DNA of 64,000 bases from contig JAHLJZ010000047.1 of the NCBI GenBank assembly GCA_025602915.1, positions 1 through 64,000 on the forward strand. Direction: 5' to 3'. The notes under the pieces are model-generated. The model did not search any database. It was not told the origin of the DNA and worked only from the letters and a program-made list of their open reading frames with translations. The position numbers were made by a program, and so were the translations under genes. Positions 23,317 through 36,422 of this stretch are shown piece after piece (positions within the stretch are counted from its first letter, which is position 1; the number at the start of each line of letters is the position of its first letter). Source of the DNA: Paraphysoderma sedebokerense. Its lineage: Eukaryota > Blastocladiomycota > Physodermatomycetes > Physodermatales > Physodermataceae.

Positions 23317-24419
23317 TTTTCAGTATTCTTCACAATTGAATTCTCAAATACCAACTACCGCAAGACTAACCAAACAAAAAAGATTCAAAAGCGGGGGATG
23401 ATGTGTGTACGTTATAAAAAACGATGACGCAGTCAGATCCGTCAGCCTTAGAGGTCATGCACTACCGCACATGAAAATTATAGCTCGCAATGATACGATG
23501 CGATGCCAAATAGCTAGCGTGTCCGTTGCCGCTCATCCACAGCCCGACGTCGATGTCGCTAAAATTATGTTTGAATAATGAGCACAATCAAGTCCGCCTC
23601 ATCCGATGCGTCGTTCTCAATGAACCCAGGTAAAAGCTTTTCTCATTAAATCAGCCGAACAATCGCTTCAAGCCCAAGAGTATCTTCGATGTCGCCGGCA
23701 ATTATTATCCAGTACGACCTCGCCTCGCCCGATATCAGCCACGCAGATTGAAATGCGTGCGATGCTTTGCGGCTAATCTTTTCGAGTAAACAGAATTGTT
23801 GCATTGGATTAATTAAATGTATTGCAACAAAGTTTGGAGTATAAAGTATCCGAATTCCCAGTGCCATTGTGGAACCACCAAAGTGAATTGCGATTATCCT
23901 GTCGTTCCCTGATTTTCATACTGTCATGTCGCTGATTTTCAAATGAACTAACCACTGAAGAAACCTGTAAATTAGTGAATGACAAATTGTCCTTTATGTT
24001 ACATAGACAATGTTGAAAATCTTTCAAGAAAACCAATGCGCACAATCCATAGCCTTTCAATTAGTAATCTTTTGTTCATCGTACCAACTTTATTCTGGTT
24101 CAACGGATATAAAAATACTATTCTCATTACGTATTTTCAACAAACAAAAGGTTTAAAAATGGGAAGGAATAAAAAAATAAAAGAAAACGATTAATACGAA
24201 AATTCACAACTCCATGTTTCCATGAATTAACATTCTAGTCTATACTACCTTCTGAAGATACTCTGATCCATCGTGCATTACGTTTTCTAAAAACATATTC
24301 GTGACCAACGCCGGCCAACCATTATTGGTAGCATAAAATAAACTAAACTAAGCACAAAGCACTACTTATAATGCAACAGAACATATAAAAACTGATGGAA
24401 ACTGTCTCTGGCTTTGAAT
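23317..24419. other. Intergenic
   Basis: About 1.1 kb between the P450 start and the RIB1 stop. It should carry the P450 promoter and RIB1 3' UTR. Short frames here have no similarity I recognise. Confidence 0.5.
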
Positions 24420-26576
24420 TCAATCTTTTTTCAACCTATCCGGTACTTCCAATAAATGTCTCATTCTCTCAATCTTTGTCTTTAAATACCCATTCAACTC
24501 TTCATACTTTGAATCCTCGTCTTGGTCTTCATCATCGTCATCCTCTGTTTCGCATTCATCACGGTTAACCAAATCATCCTCAAGGTTCTTTGAATCACTT
24601 CGGTTACTCTTGACTTCAATGTGAGTGTCTTCGTCTTCCTCCTCGTCCGAATTAGCTAATGATGAGGTCGGGCAGTCGTGGTGGCTAGATTGGGATCGGC
24701 GACGTTGACGATGTTGTGAGTTTTTGGATGTTGAAGTCGGACGAGAGGTGGAAGAGTGTGAATGTGTGGATGGCTTAGATAAATTAGAAGAACGAGTCGG
24801 TTTTTCAATCTTTTGGGTGCCGTCCTGTGGCAAGTCACTCCAATCATCTTCACAATCTTGTTCCTTTCTTGCGACATCATTTGCATCTGTAACGGTCCCG
24901 TTTTGCTCGTCTGCACTGCTTTTCGGTTTCGTGGGATCCGAACTTCTATGCTCTTTTGGATGCTTCAAACCCATAGATGCGATATACAGCTCGTTTTGCG
25001 AATCGAACCCAGTACTTTGCATTCCTAACTCTGACCTTGACTGCTTCTTGTTCCTCAAGTCGCCCGCAGCGGGAAGAGATACAGAAGCAAGTGACGACGA
25101 CGAAGCAAGCGGAGATGACGTAGAAGCGACAACGGGAGAGTAGGGCCGAGACAAAGAATTATTATGGGGTAGGGTGGAAGATGATAACGTATTTTTTGTT
25201 GACGTGGACTCATTGAGATTGGATTTCGATCGATTGGAAGGTTGGCTTAGTTTTCGGGTTCTACTTCTCCCTGATTTAACTCGCGGGTTCTTGCCCATCA
25301 TCATTTTTTTCCAACTTTTCGGCACCATACTGACTCGTTTTGTCACTTTGACACCTTCTCTCTCTAGTTGTTCAATTTTATCGGGATTGTTGGTTAATAG
25401 TCTAATATTCTCAATATTTAGATCCATGAGAATATTGGAAGCAATATCGTAACTTCGGAGATCTGCTGGATGATGAAGAAGCAGGTTGGCAGTAACCGTA
25501 TCGTGGCCGAGATCTTGTAGATTGTAGGCCCTATTTCGGAGTAATAGATTATTGATAAGATTGTTAAATTTAGATTAGCAAAAGGTTCGAAACAACGATA
25601 CCAACCTTAATTTATCTAATAAACCTATGCCTCTTCCTTCCTGTCTTAAATACACTATGACGCCGGATCCTTCCTTCATGATACGTTTCATTGCTTGTTG
25701 AAGCTGTTCTCCGCAATCACATCGGATAGAGAATAACGTTTCGCCAGTGAAACATTCAGAATGTATCCGAACAAGAGGAGGCTTAGACGGTTTTGATTCG
25801 TTCTCTGTATTGATTACTTGCGCGGACGAGGCAGAGAATTGCGATTGGATGGACGTTTCATCCGACAACGGAGTTGACTTTGTCAGTTGTGAAGGAGGAG
25901 GTACAGATGAAGGCGGAGAGTTTAAAATTGATTGCTGCTGCGGGGGTATAGAGGCATGTCTAGGGTGAATTTTTCGAATTGGTTGTATAACAGTGTTGCC
26001 GTTTAAAAGAATGGTGGAAGGTGTGATAGTTGGAAAGTATGAATTCGATGAAGAACTGTGAGATGATGATTGCGGAGTCGCAGGAGACGATGGCAATGAA
26101 TTATGTGTATGTCCGTTTTCGATTTGACTGTCATGGCATGCCGCACAAGTATGTTTAATCGAATCCAGCGAATTTAACGGTATAGCACCTCGCACAAATC
26201 GATCCAAGTCCGACTCGACATTTTCCGAAACCGACTCTGCTGTCCCATTCGCATTGCCGTTTTCACTTTGTGGTGTGGAATTCGCCAAATCCGATTTAAC
26301 ATTCGGAATTGACTTTAGCGTTGCCGGTTGAACAGTTTCCAGGGATTTACTTCGAATGTCTATACCAAAAACAATGGCGAGGTGTTGTTTATCATCCTGA
26401 TTATTTTCGTATAAATGAACATAAATGTCGCCAAACTGTGAGGTCGGTATCCTAGTTCGCACTTTACATTGAACTTGAATATTAGATTTTTGTGTAGAAG
26501 ATGACGGCGCTGAGGAGGTGTGTGAAGGGGTGAATTCAAACGAAGTTGTCATTGCTTCCGCCAAATGAGTCAGCAT
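24420..26576 (-). CDS. RIB1: GTP cyclohydrolase II with large internal insert and acidic tail
   Basis: A 693-residue protein from two exons (26576-25606 and 25530-24420) with a 75-nt intron. GTP cyclohydrolase II converts GTP to a diaminopyrimidinone phosphate, formate and pyrophosphate, the first step of riboflavin synthesis. The domain opens with [20 protein letters not shown] and HLAIVFG. A low-complexity Ser/Pro/Asn-rich insert of about 180 residues (roughly 84-265) interrupts it. It then resumes with [20 protein letters not shown], which has the three zinc Cys (C275, C286, C288), then [23 protein letters not shown] and [11 protein letters not shown]. After about residue 395 a Ser-rich and Asp/Glu-rich tail of about 300 residues ends [15 protein letters not shown]. 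Yeast Rib1 is about half this length. This left copy has the natural 3' end and is the intact one; Met9 is an alternative start. Confidence 0.93.
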
Positions 26577-27755
26577 GAAGTTTCGGTAGAATGAATAGAG
26601 AACTGTCGCTATAGGAAGGCCCGAAGGTGCAGAGACTATTAATATAGTTGTTGAATACGAGCTGTTCAGTTGATGTTCCTCGATGAGAAATCAGTATTGG
26701 CACCGTCCAAATTAACAAAAAAAAACCAAAAACCGGCCGGTGGGGTTTCTGCTTGTCGAGTTTTCTCGGGAAAAAAAAGACAACGTCACAGGAGAGAGTC
26801 TCCTAACAGATTGCGGAGGCCATTTGCGCAACAGATACCGATAGCAGACTGTGGGAGCGAGCAAAAACTGTCGATGATGGTTGATGAGGAGGGAAAAGAC
26901 GGAGTCTGAATTTTCATTTTGTTGCGCCCCGCGCCATTTTTGTATTACTCATTCCCTGGGAAGAATTTGTCATCTTTTCAAGGCATCTTTATCAGCAAAA
27001 TATATAAATTAGATTGAATTTCTATTTTCTATCCTGCATGGTGGTGAGTGTTCAATCTATCATTGATATACTTGAATCGAGTTTTCTTTTAGCTTTTTTT
27101 GTGCGGGAAAATAAAGTATTCCCTCATGTAGATAACCAAAGAAGACCAACAATATAGAACAAGTGGTGTCCGTAGTCTGATCTAAATGAAGATACTAGCA
27201 ACTAATCATTGGGCATAGCTACAAAATGTTAGGATTGTAGATACGGGTAAATTGCAATCTAATTATCAAGCGGAATCATTCATGGCCGCATCACACTTTG
27301 GAACAATCGGCAATTGTGCTTGGCATCGGCGACTCATATTCAACCGATAAATTTTGATTGAAAATAGAGCGATAAAGGTTTTGTGACGGAGTACCCATTT
27401 GATTAATAATTCCTGATTTAATTGTATCTACTGTGCTACATCCATTCCACTATTGTGTTTTTTCACCAGCAATATATCAGGTGCATGTTTCGCAGACCAG
27501 GATGAAATGAGAATTGTCCAGTTGATGATGACGACAATAATCCATCCTTACAGGTAGCGTTGAGCTCTGATACTAGGTGATTTCTTTTATTCAAACATTG
27601 CGGATATTCAAAGGTGATAATTAATCCCGACAGAAGGAAAAGGCGAACGCGTCGCTTTTCAAATCACTAATATAATCTACAACATATAATTGCTAATCTT
27701 ATCCTATATTAAAATTAAAATCGGAATTTACACCCACACTCTATTTTAATTCGTA
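26577..27755. other. Divergent intergenic region, left copy
   Basis: A shared upstream region of about 1.2 kb for RIB1 (minus) and the acidic protein gene (plus). No coding signal was found. The RIB1-proximal part has A-rich runs around 26715-26780. Confidence 0.5.
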
Positions 27756-30700
27756 ATGACCATCGCAACAGATCCTCTTTCTTCCGTTACCACTACCATT
27801 CATATTGCACATCCTTACAAGTTCTCACTAGACTCTCATTCCCCAATCATTCATTGTATCTACTCTATCTCTCCCGAATCCACATCAATCAAGACTCAAT
27901 CAACCACCAATGCATCCCTCAACATCACGAAATACAGATGTCGCTCAATCCCCGTCAGAGAGATCCCATACATGATTAAAAATTATCCCGACGTCTTGCA
28001 AGAGTCGATCGCGTCTATAAGAGAAGCAACTCCGAAATACAACGACAACAACTGGATTCTGAATAGTACACTGGAACAGGCAGTCGAACTAATTTCTGGA
28101 AATGTCGTAAAGAGACATCAAGACTTGTTACGTTGTGTCAAAATTGAAAAGGTTTGATTCATCTCCGTCGCTATGTTTGGTTCTTAGTCGGAGTGTTATA
28201 TGGATAGGCGTTTAATCCATGCATTCGTCGTTCATTTCTCCCAAATTAGATCAAAAAATTGATTAAAAAACTTCTCTACAATCAAATCTCGCTGCACCTT
28301 GGAACAAATCCAAAATTCGGCGATTCTTCGACAGCTTCCTCCGATCCCCCACAACAAAAGTATTCTCCTCGTGAGCATAGCATAACGAATCCAGTGCTCG
28401 TACAGACAACGTTGCAAGTCAAATCATCCTTTGGCGACACCAATAATGCTACGACAAAACATGAAACAGAACCAGCAAGATCTTCATTGATCACAAACAG
28501 CATAGCTTGGAATGTATCCAAAGTTACAAGTCACAATTATGGTAGGTTGATTTCGTCAAGAACATCGAAACTTTCACTCCATGATTACGACTGACGTCAA
28601 TGAAACAGAAAATCAAACGAATCAAACATACCGCACCTTAAATAATGAGAATAACAATGCGGTCAAACTGTCACAGAAGACGGAAAAGATCTTGGTCAAT
28701 GAGTTGAATGTGACGACTGATACCGATTTAAATCAACTGCCGTAAGCTGATCATTGCCTCTGACTACTAGTTCACTTTTTAGCTAAACTAACGCTATTTC
28801 AACTGGTTTGCCGCAACGTGCCAAAAAGTGACGACCAACTCGCTCTCGTGAAAAAATCAATGGACTTGGAGTTTGAGAGGAATAGAAAGAAACCTGGAGA
28901 AAGTGGGTTCGAGTATGACGTAGTGGTGAGTTTCTCCTTTCTGCTTGTTTCTCAAATCAGTTACAATTTTATTAGCCATCTGCAATTCTCAGAAGTTGAC
29001 CACAATTCCTGTAGCGCGACTTTGGAGATCCGGATGAATCAAACGACTGGGACGACGACGACGACGATGAAAGTTCAGTCACTCAAGTTATCAAAACCGA
29101 TATAGAACGGTCTACACCATCTGTTTTCGCCTCTTCCTGTCTTCCATCCGTTACTTCCGTCAGCATCCAACCTATACTGCAGAATCCAAATCATGGCGTC
29201 AATGAGACCAATCCTGAGTTAACTAAGAACGATTCAAAAACAGAGACGAGAAACGAAATATCAGATGCGGAGATAGAGGAAGAAATCGAAGGATATGGAT
29301 ACTACGATGACGTCGACGACGAAGAAGACGCCTATGCAAGCGAGAAGGAGACGAGCAGTGAGGATGAGGAAGATAAGGTTACCAAGAATGTCATCGTTAC
29401 CTCCGAAGACGACAAACAGAACGAAAAGCCCACGGTTACACTGATGTCTACGAATGATCATAGCCTGCCGAATCCTGTTTTATCTAACCAGTCAAAGACA
29501 ACGACAACTTCTTCTGCATATACCAATCATACTTCAGTGTCATTCCAAGAGATATCAAATGAAATCACACCTGCTCCCCCGGTATCGTCACAATCGATCG
29601 ATTCAAGTTCCACATCACACCTCAGTTCCTTAGCAAAGCCAAATATTCCGTCTAGGTTGCCTCCGTTGTCAAAGCTACCAGCTTCAACTGGCCCTGGTGC
29701 AAAGTCCTTTCTGGGCGGGAGTAACGGTACTAATTCAAGGATAGACGAAGAATTAAAGATATCAGAAGATGACAAGAACCAATTTCAAGTCGCGGTTAAA
29801 GATAATATGTATGCCAAGACACAGGAGGATAAAACCTTGACTGATTCAAGTCCAGTAGGAAATTCAGCGTCTAAGGACTCATTTTTCCCCTTGAAGAAAA
29901 CGGAAATCGTTGATATAACAGCCTCCCCACCTTCTTCGTCGCCCGTAACAATTATATCCCCTCAATCTCAAACCACCCTCATCGAATCTGAGCAAGTTCA
30001 ACATTCATCATCAATTATTACATCGCCTCAGCCATCATTAACTATTCTCACGGCAAACACCCAAGAGGTGAAGCCGACAATGAATCCTGTAGAGTTAGTA
30101 TATGACGATGATGACGCCCCTTTTGTAGAAGAGGATATCGAAGATTTGGATGATCTTGAGGAAATTGTGGAAATCCAGTTACCTGGTGCTCTGGAAAAAA
30201 ATCGGATCGCCGATCAACGTAGGTTTGACGGAAATACTGCTACAATTTTGCAAGATGTCCGCGAAACGATATCCAAAGAAGAGCTAGAGAATGCGAATAC
30301 TGGAACTTTGGATAAATCAGATCTCAAAATAAGTCGTACCAATTCAGACAGCAACGATGGGATAATCCAAGATGACCATGAAATTCAATCGACAACATTG
30401 AATTCGTCCATGTTGAATAATATTTTGACAATCATGAAACCAGAACGAGATCATTCAAATTCCAACTCTAATTTTTACTCTAGCGGCGCCAATAGTAATA
30501 ACCATTCTGGATCGACTTCAAAGTCGAATACAACTGCGTCGTCAAGGAATTTGTCGCGATGTAATTCTGAGTCAAAACAAACGGAAGACGAAATTGGATT
30601 TCGCGGTAGCTACAAATCCAACGATAATGGTACAGTGAAAGCAGAAGTAGAGAAAACTGGTGGTGAGAATTTTGTTAAACATGAAAAAATTGGAAAAGAT

Positions 30701-30877
30701 GGTAATAAAGAGGAAGTCGGTGAAACGAATGCGAAAATTTTGAAAATAGAAGAGTTAGATTTAGAAGGTTTAGAAGAAGAAATAGTATTCAGCGATGATG
30801 GGTTATCTGATATCGAAGGTGACCGTGGAATTGGCAGAGGTGCAAGTACCATGTATGAGGGGAATGATGAATGGTGA
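27756..30877 (+). CDS. Large acidic, low-complexity protein of unknown function, left copy
   Basis: A 926-residue protein from five exons: 27756-28151, 28250-28541, 28609-28741, 28829-28925 and 29015-30877. The first 150 residues look globular (TTIHIAHPYKFSLDSHSP, then IPYMIKNYPDVLQESIASIR, then IKKLIKKLLYNQ). The rest is Ser/Thr/Asn-rich with strongly acidic runs (DWDDDDDDE, EEEIEGYGYYDDVDDEED, YDDDDAPFVEEDIEDLDD) and ends in an Asp/Glu-rich segment. No signal peptide or membrane segment is seen. The composition suggests a nuclear or chromatin-associated protein, but no domain is recognised, so this is inference only. The fourth exon acceptor (AAAAAG) is chosen for frame and for a CTAAC branch site upstream. 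Confidence 0.7.
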
Positions 30878-31628
30878 TATTTATCATTTAGTTTATCTGA
30901 ATAGCAGTCAGTCAGAATCTCAGATTACGACTTGTGAGATTGTAATTTGTATATGTAGATTATATTTATGATATTATCCGGTAATGTACATACACTAGAA
31001 TATTATTTGTCTGTTCTATGATATTCCCGTATTCAAAATGCATGCCGAACATGAGTACAGTATCTAAATTCCGATACAAGCAGGAAAGCGCAAGAAGAAA
31101 AGTCTCCCTATATCCCATGCTCATTCAGGACTGCACAATAGTAGTATAATCATAGGATTTGCCATTGTCTCCGTTGTCTCTCCCTCTCCCAGCTCTTCGT
31201 CTCCTCATATTTGCCTTCCTCAAGTCACGACACGGCCAGCCGAACTAATGCGGGTCCGTTCAGAGTTCTGACCATCTCCCAATCTCTTTCTCTCCTTCAC
31301 CGCTATAATTTGAATCGTTTCTTTTCATTCTTGGATTTTTGTCGGAGATTGATATATTTTACTATCGAAATTATCTACAGTTGTGCGCATTCCAAATCGA
31401 AATTGAAACGGCGTACCAGTCCTCGACTTATCCAGATCTCCCTTAACCGAGATAGAATTCTATCCTTCCGCGGACCTTGTACTAGAATAACTTTTTATTC
31501 TTTATAATCGACACTTTTGTGGATTATTTATTCGATCTGATATTTTATTTCGCTTTTTATAATTGCAAAATATCTTTGATCGATTTCGGATATACTTGCG
31601 CGATACAAAAGATACATTAAAGTAGTTA
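30878..31628. other. Intergenic, left copy
   Basis: Between two plus-strand genes, with a pyrimidine-rich stretch (about 31160-31330) upstream of the TEAD-like gene. The frame at 31211-31507 was checked for a missing TEA domain exon and has none. Confidence 0.5.
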
Positions 31629-33791
31629 ATGGAGCCGTCATCGTCGTCTTCTAATGCGATAGTTTTGCGAATTCGGATTCCAAAGAAAAATCAGCAACAA
31701 CAACAACAACAAAAAGTACAAGATACTAATCTAGGCAAGACTACTTATTCAGCGACACAGCAATCGTTGATGCATGATTGTAACACCCGCATCGAACCGA
31801 AACAGTATCAATATCACCAAGGACAATTACCTCAACGAAATGACTCTAACCCAGTATCGCCAACTCATGCCTCTACCCAGTTTTTATCTATCCCGACGCC
31901 TAAACGCCAACAAAATCCAAATACATGGAGTTACCCAGACTCTCTGAGAAATAAGGGTACCCCGTCTCCAACTTCAGACTCATGCTTCATGGTCAACGAA
32001 AAAATGTTGTTCACCGGTGTGAATTCTACAACCCCATCTGTTCCGCTATCGAGAGTTACTTCACAGTTGGATATAAAAATCCCCGGTCCAGATCATTTGG
32101 ATGAAAATGGTAGCAGTGGCGGGAGTCAATCTCAATCTCAATACAAACAGTCGGCTCACGCTTGGCATATAGTGAATGTATTGGGTAATGATTTGAATGA
32201 AGATTTGGAAAATGGTGGTAGATATAAAATGGAGATTGTGAGTGAGGAAGTAAATGTGGAGGAGAATGGTCAAGTAAGGGTGGGGTTTTCAAGGCAGACA
32301 AAAATGTCGGGGTTGGCGGAGACGATGTTAAGGAATGATTCTAAAATGGATGTCGACGAGGTTTGATTACTTTTGTTTGGGTTAAGTTTGTTGGTTTATT
32401 TGAGGACTGACGATAGTATTCATTTCAGATATGGCCGACTGATCTCGCCAATTGCGACACGTTTGAGGATGTACTAATGGACGCTGATATCGGTATGTTA
32501 CCTTTTCTATTGTCATAGTATTGTAAAAATGCTAGAATTTGTAATTAACGATTATTTGAATTTACCAGAACGACCAAACATAATGCGATCCAATTCGTTT
32601 GATTCAACTTTCTCCGACAATTCACCCTCACCGCGGTTCATGGTTTCCCACTCAATCGACAATATATCGAGACAGGACCCGGATCATGAAAAATATCCAA
32701 ATGTGTCGATCAAATATTTGGAATTTTATTTCGACAGAAATTCGTCGTTGTCCCGTCGTTTTGCGAAAGAATCTGACACTGATGGAGCGATGTCTCTTGA
32801 CTCTCAAATATCCGTTGACAAACATTTAGAACAGTTTTTGCATTCGGACTCTATGCCGCGCAGGAAACGACCCTTGGTAAGTGATATAATTTAAAGTCGG
32901 AGTGTCCCGTTTTGGGGAATAGTTCGATTAACTTTTCTTTTTGTGTTTGAAATAACTAGAATTCGTATGGCGATAAGTTTACATTGGCGTCAGCTTCTTC
33001 AAAGTGTTTGTTACAACCACCGATGGTGTCGCTGCTGTCCTTACCGACCGAGAGATTTCCTTGCCTTGAAAATCATCTCCGCCGTTGTTCCGAGACAACG
33101 CCGATATGGCATGTCAAGGTACATTACTCCATTCTACAATCAATTCACCCAATTCAAACTTATCATTCTATTTGTTTTAAACTCTTATGCCCCGTCATAG
33201 GTCAACTTAACTCGCGAATCGTTAGAATCTGTTACCCCCTTTCACTCAAATTTCCGATCTTTAATGATTTTCGAATCGCCTTCTCCGCGTACATTACAAT
33301 CCACAACGACAGTTTACTCTTATTCTCGTAAAATACTAGAAACAAAACAATTAGTATCTAGTCTCTCCATCGGATTATCTTCTCCTTCTTCTCCTTCCAA
33401 CCGACAACGACATTTCTACCCATTCACACCTGTTTCTACATTCCTAGAAACATTTTTGAAAGGATTATCAGAAACAGTGTCTACTTCTCAATCCCCTTCT
33501 CCATCATCATCATTATCGTCCTCCTCTTCGTCATCATCTTCTCTACCCTCTCTTTCGTCGCCTTCACGATCGATTCACCCCAACACAACGAGAACGGTAA
33601 CAGAGTCTAACGAATTAGTAAAGGAGTTATTAAATAGTATAACAATTGTACAAGTGTTGGAAGATATTGATCCTATTTGGGATAACTGGAACGTCAGTGT
33701 AACTTGTTTTGAGTTTACACTTGCCGAAACGAACAAGATAAATGGGGTGAATGAATCCAAAGGTGAAATTGAAATAAGTAGAGTCGTGTAG
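31629..33791 (+). CDS. TEAD-like YAP-binding-domain protein lacking a visible TEA domain, left copy
   Basis: A 617-residue protein from five exons: 31629-32360, 32429-32492, 32569-32876, 32960-33118 and 33201-33791. The N-terminal half is low complexity, with a poly-Gln run. From about residue 310 the order of motifs follows the YAP-binding domain of TEA/ATTS transcription factors: SIKYLEFYFDRN (compare TEAD LRLVEFSAFLE), TTPIWHVKVNLTRE (FFLVKFWADLN), TTTVYSYSRKILETK (STKVCSFGKQVVEKVE), STFLETFLKGLSE (CEYMINFIHKLK) and LLNSITIVQVLED then VTCFEFTLAE (VLENFTILQVV, FVFEVS). Two Ser-rich inserts interrupt it. The N-terminal TEA DNA-binding helices (QVSSHIQ-type motif) are not found. The call rests on motif order rather than high identity. 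Confidence 0.55.
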
Positions 33792-34739
33792 ATTTGTGAC
33801 ATGACCGGTCATACTTTATGGGGCGGATGAAACTATCGCGGTCCGGCGTTTAAGTTTGAATTCTGAAATTTGAATATCTACTTTTTTAGAATTCTTATAA
33901 CTACTGTTTTTCCTCTGTATGTTGTTATTCAAGTATTAGTATGTATGTAGATATAGTAGAACGGATGCACCCTTTCTTTACAACTTTTTCCCTATCTTCC
34001 TGGTGTTACCATTCTTTAACGTTTACGTTGATAACTTAATTGTCCCTTAAGTACCCTGAATCCGAAAAAAGATTGAAATGGGTATAACTGAATAATGTAG
34101 ATACTGGTTTCGTATTTAATATGTTGATTGATAATTAATATTTTCTATTTATTTATATACTTTATTTATTTTATTTGGTTAATGTTTTCGATTCTCTACG
34201 TAATATTAACTTTGAATTTAATCTAATTTTTAATCTTGAAATGAATACAAATATTTTGGATCTCTTGAAATATAATTGTTCTCCAGATCAAGAAAATATT
34301 GTTGAAATGCTACGATTATTCCCTTTCTTTTCTTGGAGTGTGTTATGTCTATTCATTCAAATGACTGATGATGGAATTATTGGAGGCAAGAGTTTATTTT
34401 CAAAAGGTATATTACATGAAAATTTGCACAGGTAATAACAGAGAAAGGGAAAAAGATGTTGGAATTAAAAGAAAATTAAGGAGAGAAAGAAAAAGACAGA
34501 GAATTTTTGGTACATGAATTATTATGATACACAACGACGCAAAGAAAAAGAAGAAGAAAATTGTATCAATGTAACTAGGACATTTTTGACCCGAAACTTT
34601 TATATTCTTTTTATATACTCTTCCATCTCGGATGTTAACTTTGTCGTATTAACTAGAAATTTTACAACGCAGCGCAGAAAAAAGAAAGATGTACATCCAG
34701 GATTACCCAAGGAAAACGGTAACGCCGCTACTTTTGCTA
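33792..34739. other. Intergenic, very AT-rich, left copy
   Basis: About 950 bases between the convergent TEAD-like and TMEM144-like genes. The frames at 34175-34435 and 34514-34753 follow base composition and have no recognisable similarity. Confidence 0.5.
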
Positions 34740-36422
34740 CTACATCCCCATAAAGTCAGTCAATATCGTACCACCCCCGACCATAATGCATACTAAACTG
34801 GTGATGTAGACTGTCCATTTACATTTCGTGTCTAAACAGTCATACTCTTTCCCATAGATTTTACCCCAAATAGCCGAAACTGTTAAAGTTGTAACAAAGT
34901 TCATGATGGCGGATGTAGCGTTCGAATTTGTTGCTTTTGAGGCAATGTTGAAGTTTATATTTGCAAGGGTGGTCACAACTGGGGACGGAGAAGGAATATG
35001 AGGAGGAGGGTGCGGGTGGGAGTAGGATAAAAGGGGGTACAGAATGATAAAAATGATGGAAATGTATCCTAGCGTCCACAATAAGCCTGTGATGAGAGCT
35101 GGAATTGCGATTGGTGACGTCGAAGGTTGAGTTGAATAGGTAAGATACGGTGATGCGCTTCGTTGAGATGAAGGAAAGGGAGAATCGGAACGAGCCGGTG
35201 TAGATGAGAGGGGACAAACGTAGCGAGTGGCAAGATAGGTGACAAGGTAAAGGACAAATGAGATAGCGAGTATACCAATTGAAAAGGAATAGAAATAGAG
35301 GGACAAAATTGTTGGTAGCGTAGCCGGAGCAGTAATGAAGTGAGCGGAGTCTGGAGAGGAAGCTACCGTAATGGGTGCGATGAGGGGAGGTATGGAATTC
35401 GGGTTCGGCAAGTAGCGATTGCTAAAATCGTACAAATGAATGTACAAGACTGCAAACGACATACCGGAAATGATGGCGGTCAATAGTCCGGCGATTGTTT
35501 TTGGATAGGAGAACTGTGTGAGGGAGGAATTAGCATTCGGGGTGGGGAAAGAAGAGTATGACGATAGCAAAGGAGTTTGTAAAGTTGGAGCACTGTTTAC
35601 GGAAATTGCAGGTATATTTGTGTAAGTAGTAGTTTGATTCTGGGTAGAAAATGTGTTGTAAGATTGGCGGTGAGGGTGCGTCGGTGATTTCGAGAAAGGG
35701 GACGATTTGCGGCTAGGTATTTCTGCTATAGTTGAAAAGTCGTCTTCCTGAGAATCATACCCACTTGGTATTTCTCTTTCTAGAATATCCACCGTGGTTG
35801 AGCCGTCGCTATCACTGACTCTTTCATATTCTTCGTTCGAGGGTCTCCTCCTCCAATTTGGGGGGATTCTACAATTTCCCCAGCAATGTTCCAATTCGTC
35901 GTATAGGGAATATACTATCAGCCCGACCATCCCAGCCACACAGAGTCCGATACCAACGGCTAAATTTGAGCTAACCATGCTCTCATCTAACCACAGCGAC
36001 TTTGCCGCAACACCAGTCAGAACTCCGACAACACTCACCAGCGGCAGGGTCATTGAGTAACCCAACAAGGACACAGCAACGAAGGAGGATAGATGAGCTA
36101 TGGTGAAGGCTGTTGCGGAAATCAAGGCGGTCGAGAGATGCAGAGACAGCTGCAGTTCCTGGCCGAGAGAAGTATTTGGCAGGGTGAAAGTCAGAAGGGA
36201 AACGAGGGCAGTTGAGAGGGAGAGGTAGAGATGAAAAGTGATGGGGAGATAGGAGGACTGCACCGGCGGAGAGTTGATCTAATGGTAGATTTGTATTAGT
36301 GCTGTATCGAAACTCTTTTCTAACTAACATGATATATCTTTACATACAAGGAAGCCATACGAGCCAGCGCAGAGACCGCCGAGGAGGGAAGCGGAGAGAG
36401 TAAAGTAGTCTGCGGACGACAT
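34740..36422 (-). CDS. TMEM144/GRP-like multi-pass membrane protein, left copy
   Basis: A 537-residue protein from two exons (36422-36348 and 36278-34740). It starts MSSADYFTLSASLLGGLCAG and has about ten hydrophobic segments in two halves. A hydrophilic loop of about 110 residues (SNEEYERVSDSDGSTTVD onward) separates them. The repeated bilobal layout and motifs such as LGYSMTLPLVSVVGVLTGVAAKSL and, near the end, VSAIWGKIYGKEYD resemble the drug/metabolite transporter superfamily, in particular TMEM144/GRP-type sugar transporters. NIPA-type Mg transporters are a second option. The substrate cannot be read from the sequence. The 75-nt first exon completes the first membrane helix. Confidence 0.6.

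Noticed and set aside
31211-31507. Upstream exon that might supply a TEA DNA-binding domain
   Set aside because: The translation has no TEA signature (no QVSSHIQ-like helix), and the stretch looks like a pyrimidine-rich 5' region.
33500-33570. Tandem TCA/TCT repeat as a satellite
   Set aside because: It is the codon run of a poly-Ser insert in the TEAD-like protein.
34175-34753. Two plus-strand ORFs between the TEAD-like and TMEM144-like genes
   Set aside because: They are extremely AT-rich, have no recognisable similarity, and overlap the end of the TMEM144-like gene on the other strand.
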